Assembly (NCBI GenBank): GCA_000969725.1
Contig: JXSR01S019638.1
DNA: 20,726 bases
Strand: one strand, 5' to 3'
Origin: Ophiothrix spiculata
Taxonomy: Eukaryota > Echinodermata > Ophiuroidea > Amphilepidida > Ophiotrichidae
A program made the position numbers and the translations under genes. Below, one piece after another: positions 8,541-17,202 of this stretch. The notes beneath the pieces were generated by a model, which searched no databases, had not been told where the DNA came from, and saw only the letters and a list, made by a program, of their open reading frames with translations. Every line of letters begins with the position of its first letter. Positions within the stretch are counted from its first letter, which is position 1.

Positions 8541-10040
8541 CGAACACGATTCTGCATATAAATCTACCTAGTTCCATTATCAGTCTTTTAAAAGGAGAAT
8601 TCAGTCTTGGATGTTAATAAACTAGTTTATCATGCATTCCGTAAAATGTGATAAGAAACCTACTTTAGCAAAATGCACAGACAGATAACATGCTCAAGTA
8701 TCTCAAGTTCAATATAATCAGCCTGGTGCGATCCTGAAATGCATATGGATGAGCATTTGCTACGCACTGTATTAGCCAATTACAGCCAGGGCTCAAATTA
8801 ACCGACGGCAACGCGGCAATTTGCCGTCAGTGCCCTATCACTTTGTCGTACCGCCCCACGAAATGTCCCCTTGCAGACGGCAATGAATGCCGTGCCCCAA
8901 TTTGACAGTGCCGTGGTGCCCTTTTATTGAATTAAATATTAACTTGCAGGATAAAGTGTACCTGAATTTCGAGGGTTATTATAATTTCCTAAACTTTAAC
9001 TTTAAACCAGTAACTCATGTCGATGTCAAGCCAATCAAAATGTTTATCAACACTCGCACTGTAAATACCACGGTATAGGTCGAAAGGTCAATCTGACAAA
9101 GTCGCCTATCTGCGCATGTGTGGTTTGTTAATTTATGTAAACATATGACATCATTTCATTCATGAGTCATTCACACGAACACAGCTTCAGCGAAACATGG
9201 AGAGAATTGTACGTACGTGATCGACCAAAGCATTATTGTTTTACATTTAATGTTTTCATTTATTTCATTTCATATTTGACATAGTATTTATAATACACAT
9301 TTTATACTTGCATATTTGATCATATATCATTTTGCTGAATTTTGCAAGTGGAATTTTGAGTAAGCTTAAGCAACCATATTACACAGACTCACAGTGTTAC
9401 TGAATTGCCATCATATTTGCCAACTGGACAAAGACGAAAACTTGCATTTCTGAGGGGTTGACGAAGAAGCAAAAGAAACAGCTGACTTTGCCCACTCAAG
9501 GTGGTTTTTGTGTGGAAATATTTTGTATTGATCTTGCCATTATCATTTTTGAAAGCAGACTGTGAGCTAAATTCATTTTTGGTTAATAAATAATTATACA
9601 AAAGAACAAAGATCATAATGGTTCTAATGTCAGTTTTATTGCAGAACACTCAATCGCTGAATCTCTGATACACATTCCGTAAATGCAAAAATTGCCTTTG
9701 TGCCCTTCATAGACAAATTCAAATTGCCTTGGTGCCCCTATAATACATTGCCTTAATGCCCTGTCAATTTAATGGCCACCTAAGGCAAAATTGCCTTGCC
9801 CCCCTGAAATCTTATTTTGAGACCTGTACAGCTATATCTTTCTCAATCAGTACATACAGTGTGCACTATCAGACAAGGTTGCACTGCATATGACAAGATC
9901 TTAATGTAATCAGCGAGCTTGTAATTATCTAATTTCAATTTATTGCTACAATAATTTTTACTTTATTTATTCATTACCGGTACATAAATAGATAATTAGA
10001 AATACACCTTCATGAAAAATGAAAGCACCTGACTTACTCT
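8541..10040. repeat. repeat copy A of a duplicated segment, interrupted by the element at 8787-9826
   Basis: 8541-8786 joined to 9833-10040 aligns with copy B (10370-10840). Shared blocks include TTAATAAACTA, AAGAAACCTACTTTAGCA, CAGACAGATAACATG, TCAGCCTGGT, ATCCTGAAATGCATATG, CAGTGTGCACTATC, AGACAAGGTTGCACT and GATAATTAGAA. The order is the same in both. The unit is non-coding and unclassified. Confidence 0.85.
8787..9826. mobile_element. 1040-bp non-autonomous DNA transposon with TACAGC target duplication
   Basis: The left end CAGGGCTCAAATTAA and the reverse complement of the right end, CAGGTCTCAAAATAA, match at 13 of 15 bases. TACAGC flanks both ends (8781-8786 and 9827-9832). Copy B holds the uninterrupted site (TTACAGCTGTATCTT at about 10603). 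The ends look hAT-like, but a perfect 6-bp duplication is short for that group. Taking GAGACC as the right end gives an 8-bp duplication with a mismatch, so the superfamily stays open. The interior has at least six subterminal copies of a word like ATTGCCTTGGTGCCC (left near 8818, 8888 and 8908; right near 9692, 9720, 9748 and 9790). No transposase frame survives. Confidence 0.82.
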
Positions 10041-10369
10041 CGACAAAATATTGGACAAAATGGTATGTGCTGACTACTATACATTTCTTTATTTCTATAT
10101 TTTAAGACTTTATTCATTCTAATTACAATAACATTGTATTTTGTATCTATTATAGATAACAATATTTATACTAAATCTTCCATAGTTAACATGTACTGTA
10201 TCCTATCCTAATTACATAACAATACCGTAACTTTGAGAAAATTGACAATTTTTTTTAACAAATGGACCGAGTCAGTTCCTCGATATAAGACCTTGATATT
10301 GATATAAAGAATCAGGAATCTGATGACTGATAGCCAAATACTAATTTTGAGGAGTAAAGGTATGTGCAC
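10041..10369. other. AT-rich spacer between repeat copies, nothing identified
   Basis: It lies between copies A and B. It is low in complexity in places and has no open frame, inverted repeats or splice-like pattern I could support. Confidence 0.4.
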
Positions 10370-10843
10370 GATTAGGCATACAAATCTATATACCTAGTTC
10401 CATTACAAGTCTTTAAAAATGAGAATTCAGTCTTGGAAGTTAATAAACTATATGTCATGCGTGTTGCAAATGGTATTAAGAAACCTACTTTAGCAGAACC
10501 CACAGACAGATAACATGTTCAAGTATTTCAAATTAAATAATCAGCCTGGTAAGATCCTGAAATGCATATGAATGAGCATTTACTAAGCACTGCATTAGCT
10601 AATTACAGCTGTATCTTGCTCAATCAGTACACAAATTTAAACTTACACTGCAGTGTGCACTATCTCAGACAAGGTTGCACTAAATGACAAGATCCTAATG
10701 TACTCAGCAAGCTTGTAATCATCTAATTCCTATTTATTGCTACACTGATTGCTCCTCAGTGTATCCATTACATTAACAGATAATTAGAATTACACCTCTA
10801 TGAATAATGAATGAATCTGACTTCAAGAAGTACTGAATTTCTA
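10370..10843. repeat. repeat copy B, carrying the empty site of the 8787-9826 element
   Basis: It is a direct-orientation relative of copy A, about 1.8 kb downstream. At 10604-10609 it has TACAGC only once, followed by TGTATCTTGCTCAATCAG, against TATATCTTTCTCAATCAG in copy A. The homology may continue past the next insertion: 11538-11565 (AAACATTGGTCC) resembles copy A near 10046-10060 (AAATATTGGACA). Confidence 0.82.
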
Positions 10844-10847
10844 TTAA

Positions 10848-11535
10848 AGACGATCGCGGTGTTTATTCAAGAGGGCAGTGTAACAGAATTTGTTGGTCAG
10901 TGGCGGGAAGATTTTGACAAAACACGCGTGCGGTATCTAAGCGTAAAATTTGCGCCTAATATGCAAAACGCAACGCGCGCACTAGCTTTTTACGCATTGT
11001 CTTCCCGGTAAGCGCCGAAAATAGCGCGAAATAGTAACGAGTTGCTACGAGTGCTCCCGAGCCAACAGGCTTTCAGTGATAAAACTTTTTACGTGTGTTT
11101 TCCTATACTACAAAATGCTGATTTTTCACTTATTTGCTACCTGTAGAATTTTTTAATATTTGGCTGGTCAATTGAGAATGTCAAGGGGATGTCAAATTGA
11201 GAAAAAAATTAAGGGGTCACCGACTGTTTTAAAAAGATAACGTGAGATGAAATTATATGGAGAAAAAAATAGAAAAAACAATTTTCATCACCGGGAATGT
11301 CGAAATTTGGATTCCTAACATCGAACAGATAAAAAAAGGTAATTACGTTAATTCACCTAACGCTTGAGTTTTCAATTAAAAGGAAAATGACGTCATTATA
11401 TATGACGTCATAGCGCGCTTAGATGATCGGTGACCCCCATTTTTTATTTCTGAATTTTGAAGTTTAGACTCTTATCTATTAACTGACGAAAAATAAACAA
11501 AATCTACTGGTAGGAACTTATCACCGCGATCGTCT
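10848..11535. mobile_element. 688-bp element with perfect terminal repeats and TTAA duplication
   Basis: AGACGATCGCGGTG begins at 10848, and its exact reverse complement ends at 11535. TTAA flanks both sides (10844-10847 and 11536-11539). TTAA duplications are made by piggyBac and Kolobok transposases. The terminal repeats keep several CpGs and have no mismatch over 14 bases, so the insertion is probably young relative to its neighbours. The left interior is GC- and CpG-rich (10900-11060). Inside is a second inverted repeat, GGGGTCACCGA (11213-11223) with its complement at 11427-11437. There is no transposase gene; a plus-strand frame near 10811-11011 crosses the boundary and is spurious. Confidence 0.88.
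11388..11410. promoter_or_regulatory. two consensus CRE-type palindromes inside the TTAA element
   Basis: TGACGTCA occurs at 11388-11395 and 11403-11410, 15 bases start to start, within a near-palindromic TGACGTCAT-TATAT-ATGACGTCA context. TGACGTCA is the full cAMP-response element bound by CREB/ATF proteins in animals. Whether these copies act in the cell cannot be told from sequence. Confidence 0.45.
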
Positions 11536-11539
11536 TTAA

Positions 11540-11784
11540 AACATTGGTCCAAGTGCTATGAGCCATTTTGCATTTATTTTAAGAAAATTAGCTACATGGG
11601 GTAATTTTTTCAAATGTGTTGATTCGCATCTTGTTTGTAGAATAGGGCATTAAGGCCAAGAAAAAAAAAAGGTTTGTCTCAGAAACCATCTGCAAAAATG
11701 CTATGCGGTATGTGATTTGTTATTTTTTTTAGGAAATTAGCTATGCGGTATACAATAATATCTTAATATACTTTAGTGCTCGGA
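11540..11784. other. repeat-derived spacer
   Basis: AAGGCC followed by an A run and GGTTTGTCTCA (about 11652-11682) recurs at about 15112-15140. GCTATGCGGTAT occurs twice (near 11699 and 11741). No gene is seen. Confidence 0.5.
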
Positions 11785-12320
11785 AAATACTTACATAAAT
11801 TTACGAGCTTGTAAAATTACAAATTCAGAAATTTAGCATGTTATGAGTTTGGAAATTGTATAAGCCCGGAGTTGCTTGGAAATATAATACTTTACAAGCT
11901 GGTAAATTTTAGGAACTTGGATATTTTCAATAAATAAATTTTCTTCTTTAAAATTAAGATCATAATTCTGAGCAAAAGTAATCAATTGCAAACTCAAGCA
12001 CACATTTTTTACAAGCTTGTTAAAAATGAGCAAATACAAGCTTGCACTTGCTCATATGTTTATAGATTTAGAAGCTCGTAAATTTGAGGAATTCGGAAAT
12101 GCTCAGAAATTATGCGCTTAGAAAATAAGAACAATTACCAGCTAATAAAATCACAAGCTGTGAAATTTAGTAAAGTTTATGGAAAAATTAAGCTCAGAAC
12201 AAGCTCATAATTACAAACGTGTTATGAGCATGTTAATGTTAATAAGCTTGTTACGAGTTCGTAAACAAGCTTGTTACGAGCACGTTAACAAGCTTGTTAC
12301 AATCACTTGTTACAAGCTTG
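11785..12320. repeat. degenerate flank of the palindromic minisatellite
   Basis: Words related to the array unit (GAGCTTGTAAA, CAAGCTTGT, AGCTCGTAAA) recur irregularly across this stretch and become denser to the right. ACAAGCTTGT, itself a palindrome, appears near 12265, 12288 and 12312. The picture fits an array that decayed outward from the core at 12321-12489. Confidence 0.6.
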
Positions 12321-12489
12321 TAACGCACTCGCAACGAGCTCGCAACGAGCTAGTAACGCGCTCGTAACGAGCTAGTAATGCGCTCGTAACGAGCTCATTG
12401 ACGTGCTCGTAACGCGCTCGTAATGAGCTCGATGACGTGCTCGTAATGAGCTCGTAATAATGAGCTCGTTACGAGCTCGTAACGAGCTT
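12321..12489. repeat. 11-bp palindromic minisatellite (unit GAGCTCGTAAC)
   Basis: About 15 units follow each other, with variants such as GAGCTAGTAAC, GCGCTCGTAAC and GTGCTCGTAAT and occasional 1-3 bp insertions. The core ACGAGCTCGT equals its own reverse complement, so the array is the same on both strands. At 12463-12488 the array forms a perfect 26-bp palindrome. It is much richer in CpG than its surroundings. Frames reading through it are artefacts of the repeat. Confidence 0.92.
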
Positions 12490-13326
12490 AATTTTTTTCG
12501 TAAGGGATTGTCAGTTTATATCAGACATTTCAATATAACAATCTTGTTATCTTATAAACAACCTGTAACTAAATAATATAAATAAACTAATAAATGTCTT
12601 GTTTTTTTCCTGTTTAAAGTTTTCCTCCCATTCTCCTATGGACTATCCAAGTACTTGGGATACATGCTGATGCTGTATTTGACCCACTATTAAGTGTCTG
12701 AGAGAGAGATAAACATTATTGTAATACAGGAACGTTATGCAGGATCTCTTGTAACCTACTGATGAGTAGGATATTCGGATTTATTATAAGGACTGACTAA
12801 GGATGGGACTCTGATATTTCCACAGTGGAAACCATTTCATATTTCATACTGCATTTGTCCATGGTGCCGGTGACTGCCCTAACAATGTGTGTGTCTGCAC
12901 AGAAATTGCTATCTTCACATCCTATGCAAATTATGGAAGTGTTAATTTTTATTACATCCTGTTCTTTGGAATAGGATGTAAATGGTTGAAAATCTTTTCA
13001 ATCATTTAACAAGGAAATCACTTTTGCTGAATGTTTGTGCTTATTTGTTCTTGCCAGATATGCCTCTGCTTTACAATTAAAATAGTTTTTTTTTTCATGT
13101 TGTTTGTGGTAATATCCACATATGGCATGTTCTGCTTCATAACACAAATTACACAATTAGTTATGTACAAATTGTAGATATGAACTTATTAACAAGTATA
13201 TGACTGTCCACCACAAACCTGCAGTAAAGGCATTTTCTACTTTGAGATACAGTGTAAAATACATGTAAAAGTCATATATTCTGATGAAACTGAGATTTTT
13301 TTGTATTTGAAATGTTCATACCTTTC
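12490..13326. other. no gene or element identified
   Basis: This is ordinary AT-rich sequence. I found no terminal repeats, no long frame and no convincing splice-bounded exon. Confidence 0.4.
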
Positions 13327-13330
13327 TTAA

Positions 13331-13646
13331 AGGGGCATTTCATGATCCACTTTTCAACTTCAAGGTCACCTCTCTATAAAATTGAGTTTTTTATCTACTA
13401 CTGTATGAATCCACAAAACCATTCTTTCAAATGTGCTTGCATTTTTGAAAAAAACGTGAAAATGTGTCATTAGTAATTACAGCACAGTAGCTATGGGAAT
13501 TTTTAAAATGCTGAAAAGCTTGCAACTTGGAAACGAATGGCTGGAATCAAGTGAAATTTTCAGCATACATTTATATTGTACTCTTCTCTGTATTTATCCA
13601 GAAAAGAGGTAGGGTCAATGTCACATGAGAATCATGAATTGCACCT
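13331..13646. mobile_element. 316-bp miniature element with TTAA duplication
   Basis: The left end AGGGGCATTTCATGATCCAC and the reverse complement of the right end, AGGTGCAATTCATGATTCTC, match at 16 of 20 bases. TTAA flanks at 13327-13330 and 13647-13650. This fits piggyBac/Kolobok-type mobilisation. A partial relative lies at 5840-6172. The ends differ from those of the 10848-11535 element, so this is a separate family using the same target. It has no coding capacity. Confidence 0.82.
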
Positions 13647-13650
13647 TTAA

Positions 13651-13952
13651 CTCCTTGCAAAATATAGAGTAGATACTTCAAAATATCAGAATAGAAAGTC
13701 CTACATATCTGGAAACTATAATTTTATGTATTCATACACTCCGCATGCCAATCAGAATGGAAGAATACAAAGTACACGGAGTGCAGTGGAAATTCACAAT
13801 GCACTGCGCTTGTTGCGTGGCGGGCATTTAGTGTCGAGTGATGATTTATTTATATAGTTTAGAATTTTGGACTTTGATGGTCATATAAAGACCTTATTTC
13901 TTTTCACAAAAGATGCAGTATTATTTTACTATCATGTATGAATTAGATTAAT
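13651..13952. other. spacer, nothing firm
   Basis: A short hairpin (ACTCCG near 13738, CGGAGT near 13780) and some CpG around 13800-13840 are the only features. No gene is seen. Confidence 0.4.
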
Positions 13953-14112
13953 AAATTTGCATTCCGTTTTGCTTGCAAAATGAGACAAAATCAATGCACT
14001 TGCAGTAAATTTTGATTGCTGTCCAATGCAGGCCTTGTGAATTGGACGCATCAAAATTGACCGTGTGTGGATTGACTTTGTCTCATTTTACTAGCACATG
14101 AAATGCGCATAA
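13953..14112. repeat. foldback (long inverted repeat) element
   Basis: The arms 13975-14027 and 14041-14092 are reverse complements at roughly 80 percent, including AAAATGAGACAAA, ATTTTGAT and GTCCAAT, around a 13-base loop (14028-14040). Weaker pairing extends outward to GCATT (about 13959) and AATGC (about 14102). Such a sequence would fold into one long hairpin as single-stranded DNA or RNA. It is probably a palindromic MITE; I could not fix a target duplication. Confidence 0.8.
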
Positions 14113-14406
14113 TCTTTAACTCATGACACATCAGAATGTGTAAAACTGGGCATTGCTTTACAGTTAACTCCACTTCTGGGAGTTGTATAAACTTGAAACA
14201 ATAATTAATTTCAAGCTGAAATAATTTTCTATTTGAATATAAAATAAACCAAATTGACTAGGGGCCAACTTTACTGGAGATTTGTGGTGGATGGTCACAT
14301 GTGTTGCTTCATAAGTCAAAGAGGTTTCACTTCAATCAGATAGATACACATGACATGGCATGTGATGTGTTTGCCATATGGCATATCAACCTCAAAAACA
14401 AGTTGA
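14113..14406. other. repeat-derived spacer
   Basis: ACTTTACTGGAG followed by GTGGTGGATGGT near 14267-14294 recurs near 16084-16112, so both stretches belong to some dispersed repeat. No gene is seen. Confidence 0.45.
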
Positions 14407-14415
14407 GACATCAAT

Positions 14416-14733
14416 CCCGGGAGGGGGGGGTGTTCTCAAAAAAAATTTGTACGGGGGTGTGCCACGCAGACTTTGCGATATGGACCGTTCTCTATACCTA
14501 AAATAAGGCAATTTTGCAACCCTTCACCATACCATTTTCCAGCAAAAAACACCCAATTTGGGCCAAATTGGGCGCTTTTTAAGACAATTTTCCCAAAGAA
14601 CACCCAATTTTTCCATTTGGGCGCATTAGGTCTGTGACAAAAACCCACCCATCGATATACCTAAAATGGCGAAATTGTACCCCAAAACCGTGGCACATAA
14701 CCGTATATCAACCTAATGTGAGAACCCCCCTGG
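14416..14733. mobile_element. 318-bp element with G-rich ends and 9-bp target duplication
   Basis: GACATCAAT occurs at 14407-14415 and 14734-14742, directly outside the ends. The left end CCCGGGAGGGGGGGG then TGTTCTCA pairs with the right end, whose reverse complement is CCAGGGGGG then TTCTCA. Inside, a word like ACACCCAATTT is repeated (about 14548 and 14600), and TATACCTAAAAT also occurs twice (about 14493 and 14656). I recall G-run-ended elements of this style from marine invertebrate genomes, but I assign no superfamily. A 9-bp duplication would suit Mutator-like transposases. Short frames on both strands here are spurious. Confidence 0.82.
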
Positions 14734-14742
14734 GACATCAAT

Positions 14743-15185
14743 GTACATTATGAATTCATGTTTTAAGGGGATGTTCCTTTTTCACAAGTGAGACGGGGGA
14801 ATGTTATGATTACTACAAGTTTTTGCCAATTTACACATGTTAGAATCTCAAAATTTTGGCCTACATGAAGAAAAGAGTATCTAGATTATACATACACTTT
14901 TACTAGTGATTTCCATTAACAAGTTCAAAATATCGGCAAGGGATTACTTTGGAAAAAAAATTGACGCCTTTTTGCTAAAACTTTCATAATTTCATAATGT
15001 TCTGAAAATCTGATTTTGTTCAAGTTTTGTCATATTGTAGGCTTTATACTTCTCTCATTGAATTACAAATAATATTGTATCAATATGTTGTGTTGATTTG
15101 AATTATAATGTAAGGCCAAAAAAAAAAGGTTTTGTCTCAAAGCTGGTGAGTGATTTAAAAAGTAATGCGAAATATATATATATTT
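14743..15185. other. AT-rich spacer with one shared repeat word
   Basis: AAGGCC, an A run and GGTTTTGTCTCAAA (about 15112-15140) match the repeat at about 11652-11682. Nothing coding was found. Confidence 0.45.
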
Positions 15186-15407
15186 TTAGATTTTGTCTGT
15201 ACGAATCGCATGCAATGCATCGAATTCTGCACTGTCAGCATTGATCAAGCCAGTAAATAGATTGCCTATTTTTATGCATGGGTTATTTCCGGTTTTAATG
15301 TCAACTACTACTTCTCTCAGGGGTTTATTGTTCAAGGATTCATGCAGAAACTATTGTCTAAAATGTCCGCAAAGCAGCTGAATCTTTAAAATTACTTTAT
15401 CCTCTAT
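15186..15407 (-). pseudogene. unrecognised coding-like segment, minus strand
   Basis: From 15350 to the TAA at 15186-15188 the minus strand is open for 54 codons with balanced composition (for example NNKPLREVVVDIKTG and GLINADSAEFDALHAIR). A TAG at 15351-15353 separates it from 18 more open codons in the same frame (KVILKIQLLCGHFRQ) back to 15407. I do not recognise the protein. It may be a worn transposase or gag fragment, or chance. The plus strand is also open over 15193-15381, which weakens the case. No clear splice sites bound it. Confidence 0.25.
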
Positions 15408-15531
15408 CTATGACTGTCACGAGTATCATATCCGATCACGCAAAAAAATCAACGACAAGCAGGAGTGTTGTTCTCCACAAAATACACAATAAATACAACA
15501 CAATGATAAAAACAAGCGAGTCCGTTAAAGT

Positions 15532-15684
15532 TTACTGTAGTAAAAGTTGTACTATCGCACACTCAATGTCGACAGAAGAACAATTTCTGCAAAGGACAAA
15601 TAGATGACGAGCTGCAGTTGCAATCTTTCTTATACGAGCTTGCCGCAAGATTTTGGACATATCAAAGTTGAAATATGAATTCAT
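15532..15684 (-). CDS. unrecognised 50-codon open frame, possibly part of the same relic
   Basis: The ATG at 15682-15684 runs to TAA at 15532-15534. The product is basic in its first half (KILRQARIRKIATAARHLF) and has two cysteines close together (CRNC). It lies just upstream, in minus-strand sense, of the segment at 15186-15407, and both sit in a patch with more CpG than the flanking DNA. It could be a fragment of one decayed mobile-element gene. Evidence for real coding is weak, and the plus strand is open across 15410-15607 as well. Confidence 0.2.
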   Translation of the reverse strand: MNSYFNFDMSKILRQARIRKIATAARHLFVLCRNCSSVDIECAIVQLLLQ

Positions 15685-16290
15685 TTTGGGTGAGAAAAAA
15701 AATCAAATTTTCTCAATTTTTTTTTGAAAAATATTTTTAAAAAAATATCCAACACAAACCTCAAGTAAAGTTGTTCTTGGTCAATTTTGTTTTATTTCAT
15801 TAAATAGAGCATATTCTCAGTTCTAAGTGAAGTTACGATACTTAAAAATTGGTGGTTAAGTCAAAATATAACATAGAAACCTTGCTTTGAAACTTTCATT
15901 TTGTATAGGCCTACATATTCAATTCAAATACATGTCCAGAAAATGTTGCTTTTCAAATATTTTGGAGTTGAAATAAAACGAAAACGAAAAGCATGAACAT
16001 TGAAAATATTCAAAAATCTCAATTTTGTCTGGATATATATGACTTGAACATTTTTTGCTCTGTATCTCCAAATGGAATATGCTGACTTTACTGGAGCTTG
16101 GTGGTGGATGGTTACAAATTAGGGCATTTTTAATAGCATTTTTGCAAATATGTTGTCTACTACTAGAAACAAAACATTTTCTCAAATTTAATATCAGCAT
16201 ATGCAATTATGTACTTTTATAGATTTATAAAGCCGTGGGTCCCCTGTACGAATAGACTCCTTCATGGGGTATGCATGTCATGCAAGTACT
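15685..16290. other. AT-rich non-coding stretch
   Basis: It contains the second copy of the ACTTTACTGGAG / GTGGTGGATGGT word (about 16084-16112) and an ATAGGCCTAC word near 15905. A minus-strand frame at 15919-16206 has no recognisable domain and a composition like the surrounding DNA. Confidence 0.4.
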
Positions 16291-16296
16291 TGTATC

Positions 16297-16325
16297 ATTG
16301 ATTGATTGATTGATAGATATAGATC
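16297..16325. repeat. GATT/GATA microsatellite
   Basis: ATTGATTGATTGATTGAT passes into GATAGATATAGAT. It is a simple-sequence repeat. Confidence 0.85.
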
Positions 16326-16719
16326 CCGGATATAGATAGACTATTCATTTGAGTAAAACTTGATTGAAAATGAAATTTTTCCAAAAGCATTTCCCTATTT
16401 GTGAGAGGAAATTGAACTAGTTGTCATGCTTACGCATCAAATGTTCTTTCCTGCCAACTTAAAATGATGAAAAAAACATTGCGGAATTTCAGTTTTTTCT
16501 TCAGTTGAATTCTTTATCCAATCTTTTACAATGACTTGGATATTTTTATCAGATGAAAAATATCCCTCTTAAGCACAGATGTGTAAAACATCTCCTTTAA
16601 AAATTATGCAAATAAGTTTTAAGATATATTGCAAAATAAACACGAATCTGCCCCTTATCAAACACTGAAATATGTCGCTTCTTATACACCAGCCTCACAT
16701 GCCTCATATCCACACAGAA
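16326..16719. other. spacer, nothing identified
   Basis: This AT-rich sequence has no open frame or terminal repeats that I could pair. Confidence 0.4.
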
Positions 16720-17200
16720 AACAAATAAGAAGCTTTCACACTAGCGCAAGCTTTTCAATTCTTTAATGGCTTACTTTCTCTAAAATCATTCAGAACACTT
16801 CAATTACAAATTGCACTCTCTAAAACAGTAGGCCATCTCCCTAACTACATCAATATATTTCCAAAGGTGCCTTAACCCTTTTGATCCTGAATATCAATAA
16901 AGATGTACACTGCCTATACTGAATTCATTTACACTCAATGCGAATTGGAACGCCTGAGCGTTCTCTCATAAGCTCCTTTGGAAACGCTCAGTCGTTCTAT
17001 CGGATCAAAAACCCAATAATTTGACTCTAATGAAACCATCTGAAATCCCATCTCTCTATACACTATATAATGTGATTTTGTACAGAAAAAGAACATCAAA
17101 CATACTTCAGTATTCCTTACTTAAAAAGCTAATCACTATTCTGGATCCCTAAGCTCCTTTCCAATCACCTGAATCATTTTCATCAATTCTTTTTTTCTAT
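16720..17200. repeat. tandem unit 1 of a roughly 340-bp repeat, with the 16879-17010 insertion
   Basis: It shares long blocks with unit 2 (17203-18172): CTTTTCAATTCTTTAATGGC, TCTCTAAAATCATTCAGAA, AATTACAAATTGCACTCT, ACATCAATATATTTCC, TATTCCTTACTTAAAAAGC and CTCCTTTCCAATCACCTGAA. Both units start with a similar lead (ATAAGAAGCTTTCACACTAG against CAAAATGCTTTCACAATAG). Without its insertion the unit is about 350 bp. It is non-coding. Confidence 0.9.
16879..17010. mobile_element. 132-bp miniature element with nested hairpins, inside tandem unit 1
   Basis: TTTTGATCC (16879-16887) and GGATCAAAA (17002-17010) are perfect 9-bp terminal inverted repeats flanked by ACCC on both sides (16875-16878 and 17011-17014). 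Unit 2 lacks this block and reads straight from GTGCCTTAA to the ATAATT stretch (about 17980-18000). The interior holds GAACGCCTGAGCGTTC, which folds on itself, and a second related hairpin, AACGCTCAGTCGTT. I do not know the superfamily. Confidence 0.78.
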
Positions 17201-17202
17201 AC

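Noticed and set aside
9389..9649. Minus-strand frame of 86 codons inside the 8787-9826 element, considered as a transposase remnant
   Set aside because: I saw no transposase motif, and its composition resembles the surrounding non-coding DNA.
11388..11410. CRE pair as the promoter of a nearby gene
   Set aside because: No gene start lies near it and it sits inside a mobile element; kept only as a motif.
12179..12367. Plus-strand frame with repeated residues
   Set aside because: It is produced by the palindromic minisatellite and its flank.
12321..12489. CRISPR-like array
   Set aside because: Units are 11 bp, contiguous and have no unique spacers; it is a minisatellite in a eukaryotic context.
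14301..14648. Two overlapping opposite-strand frames
   Set aside because: They span the edge or interior of the 14416-14733 element and reflect its G- and C-runs.
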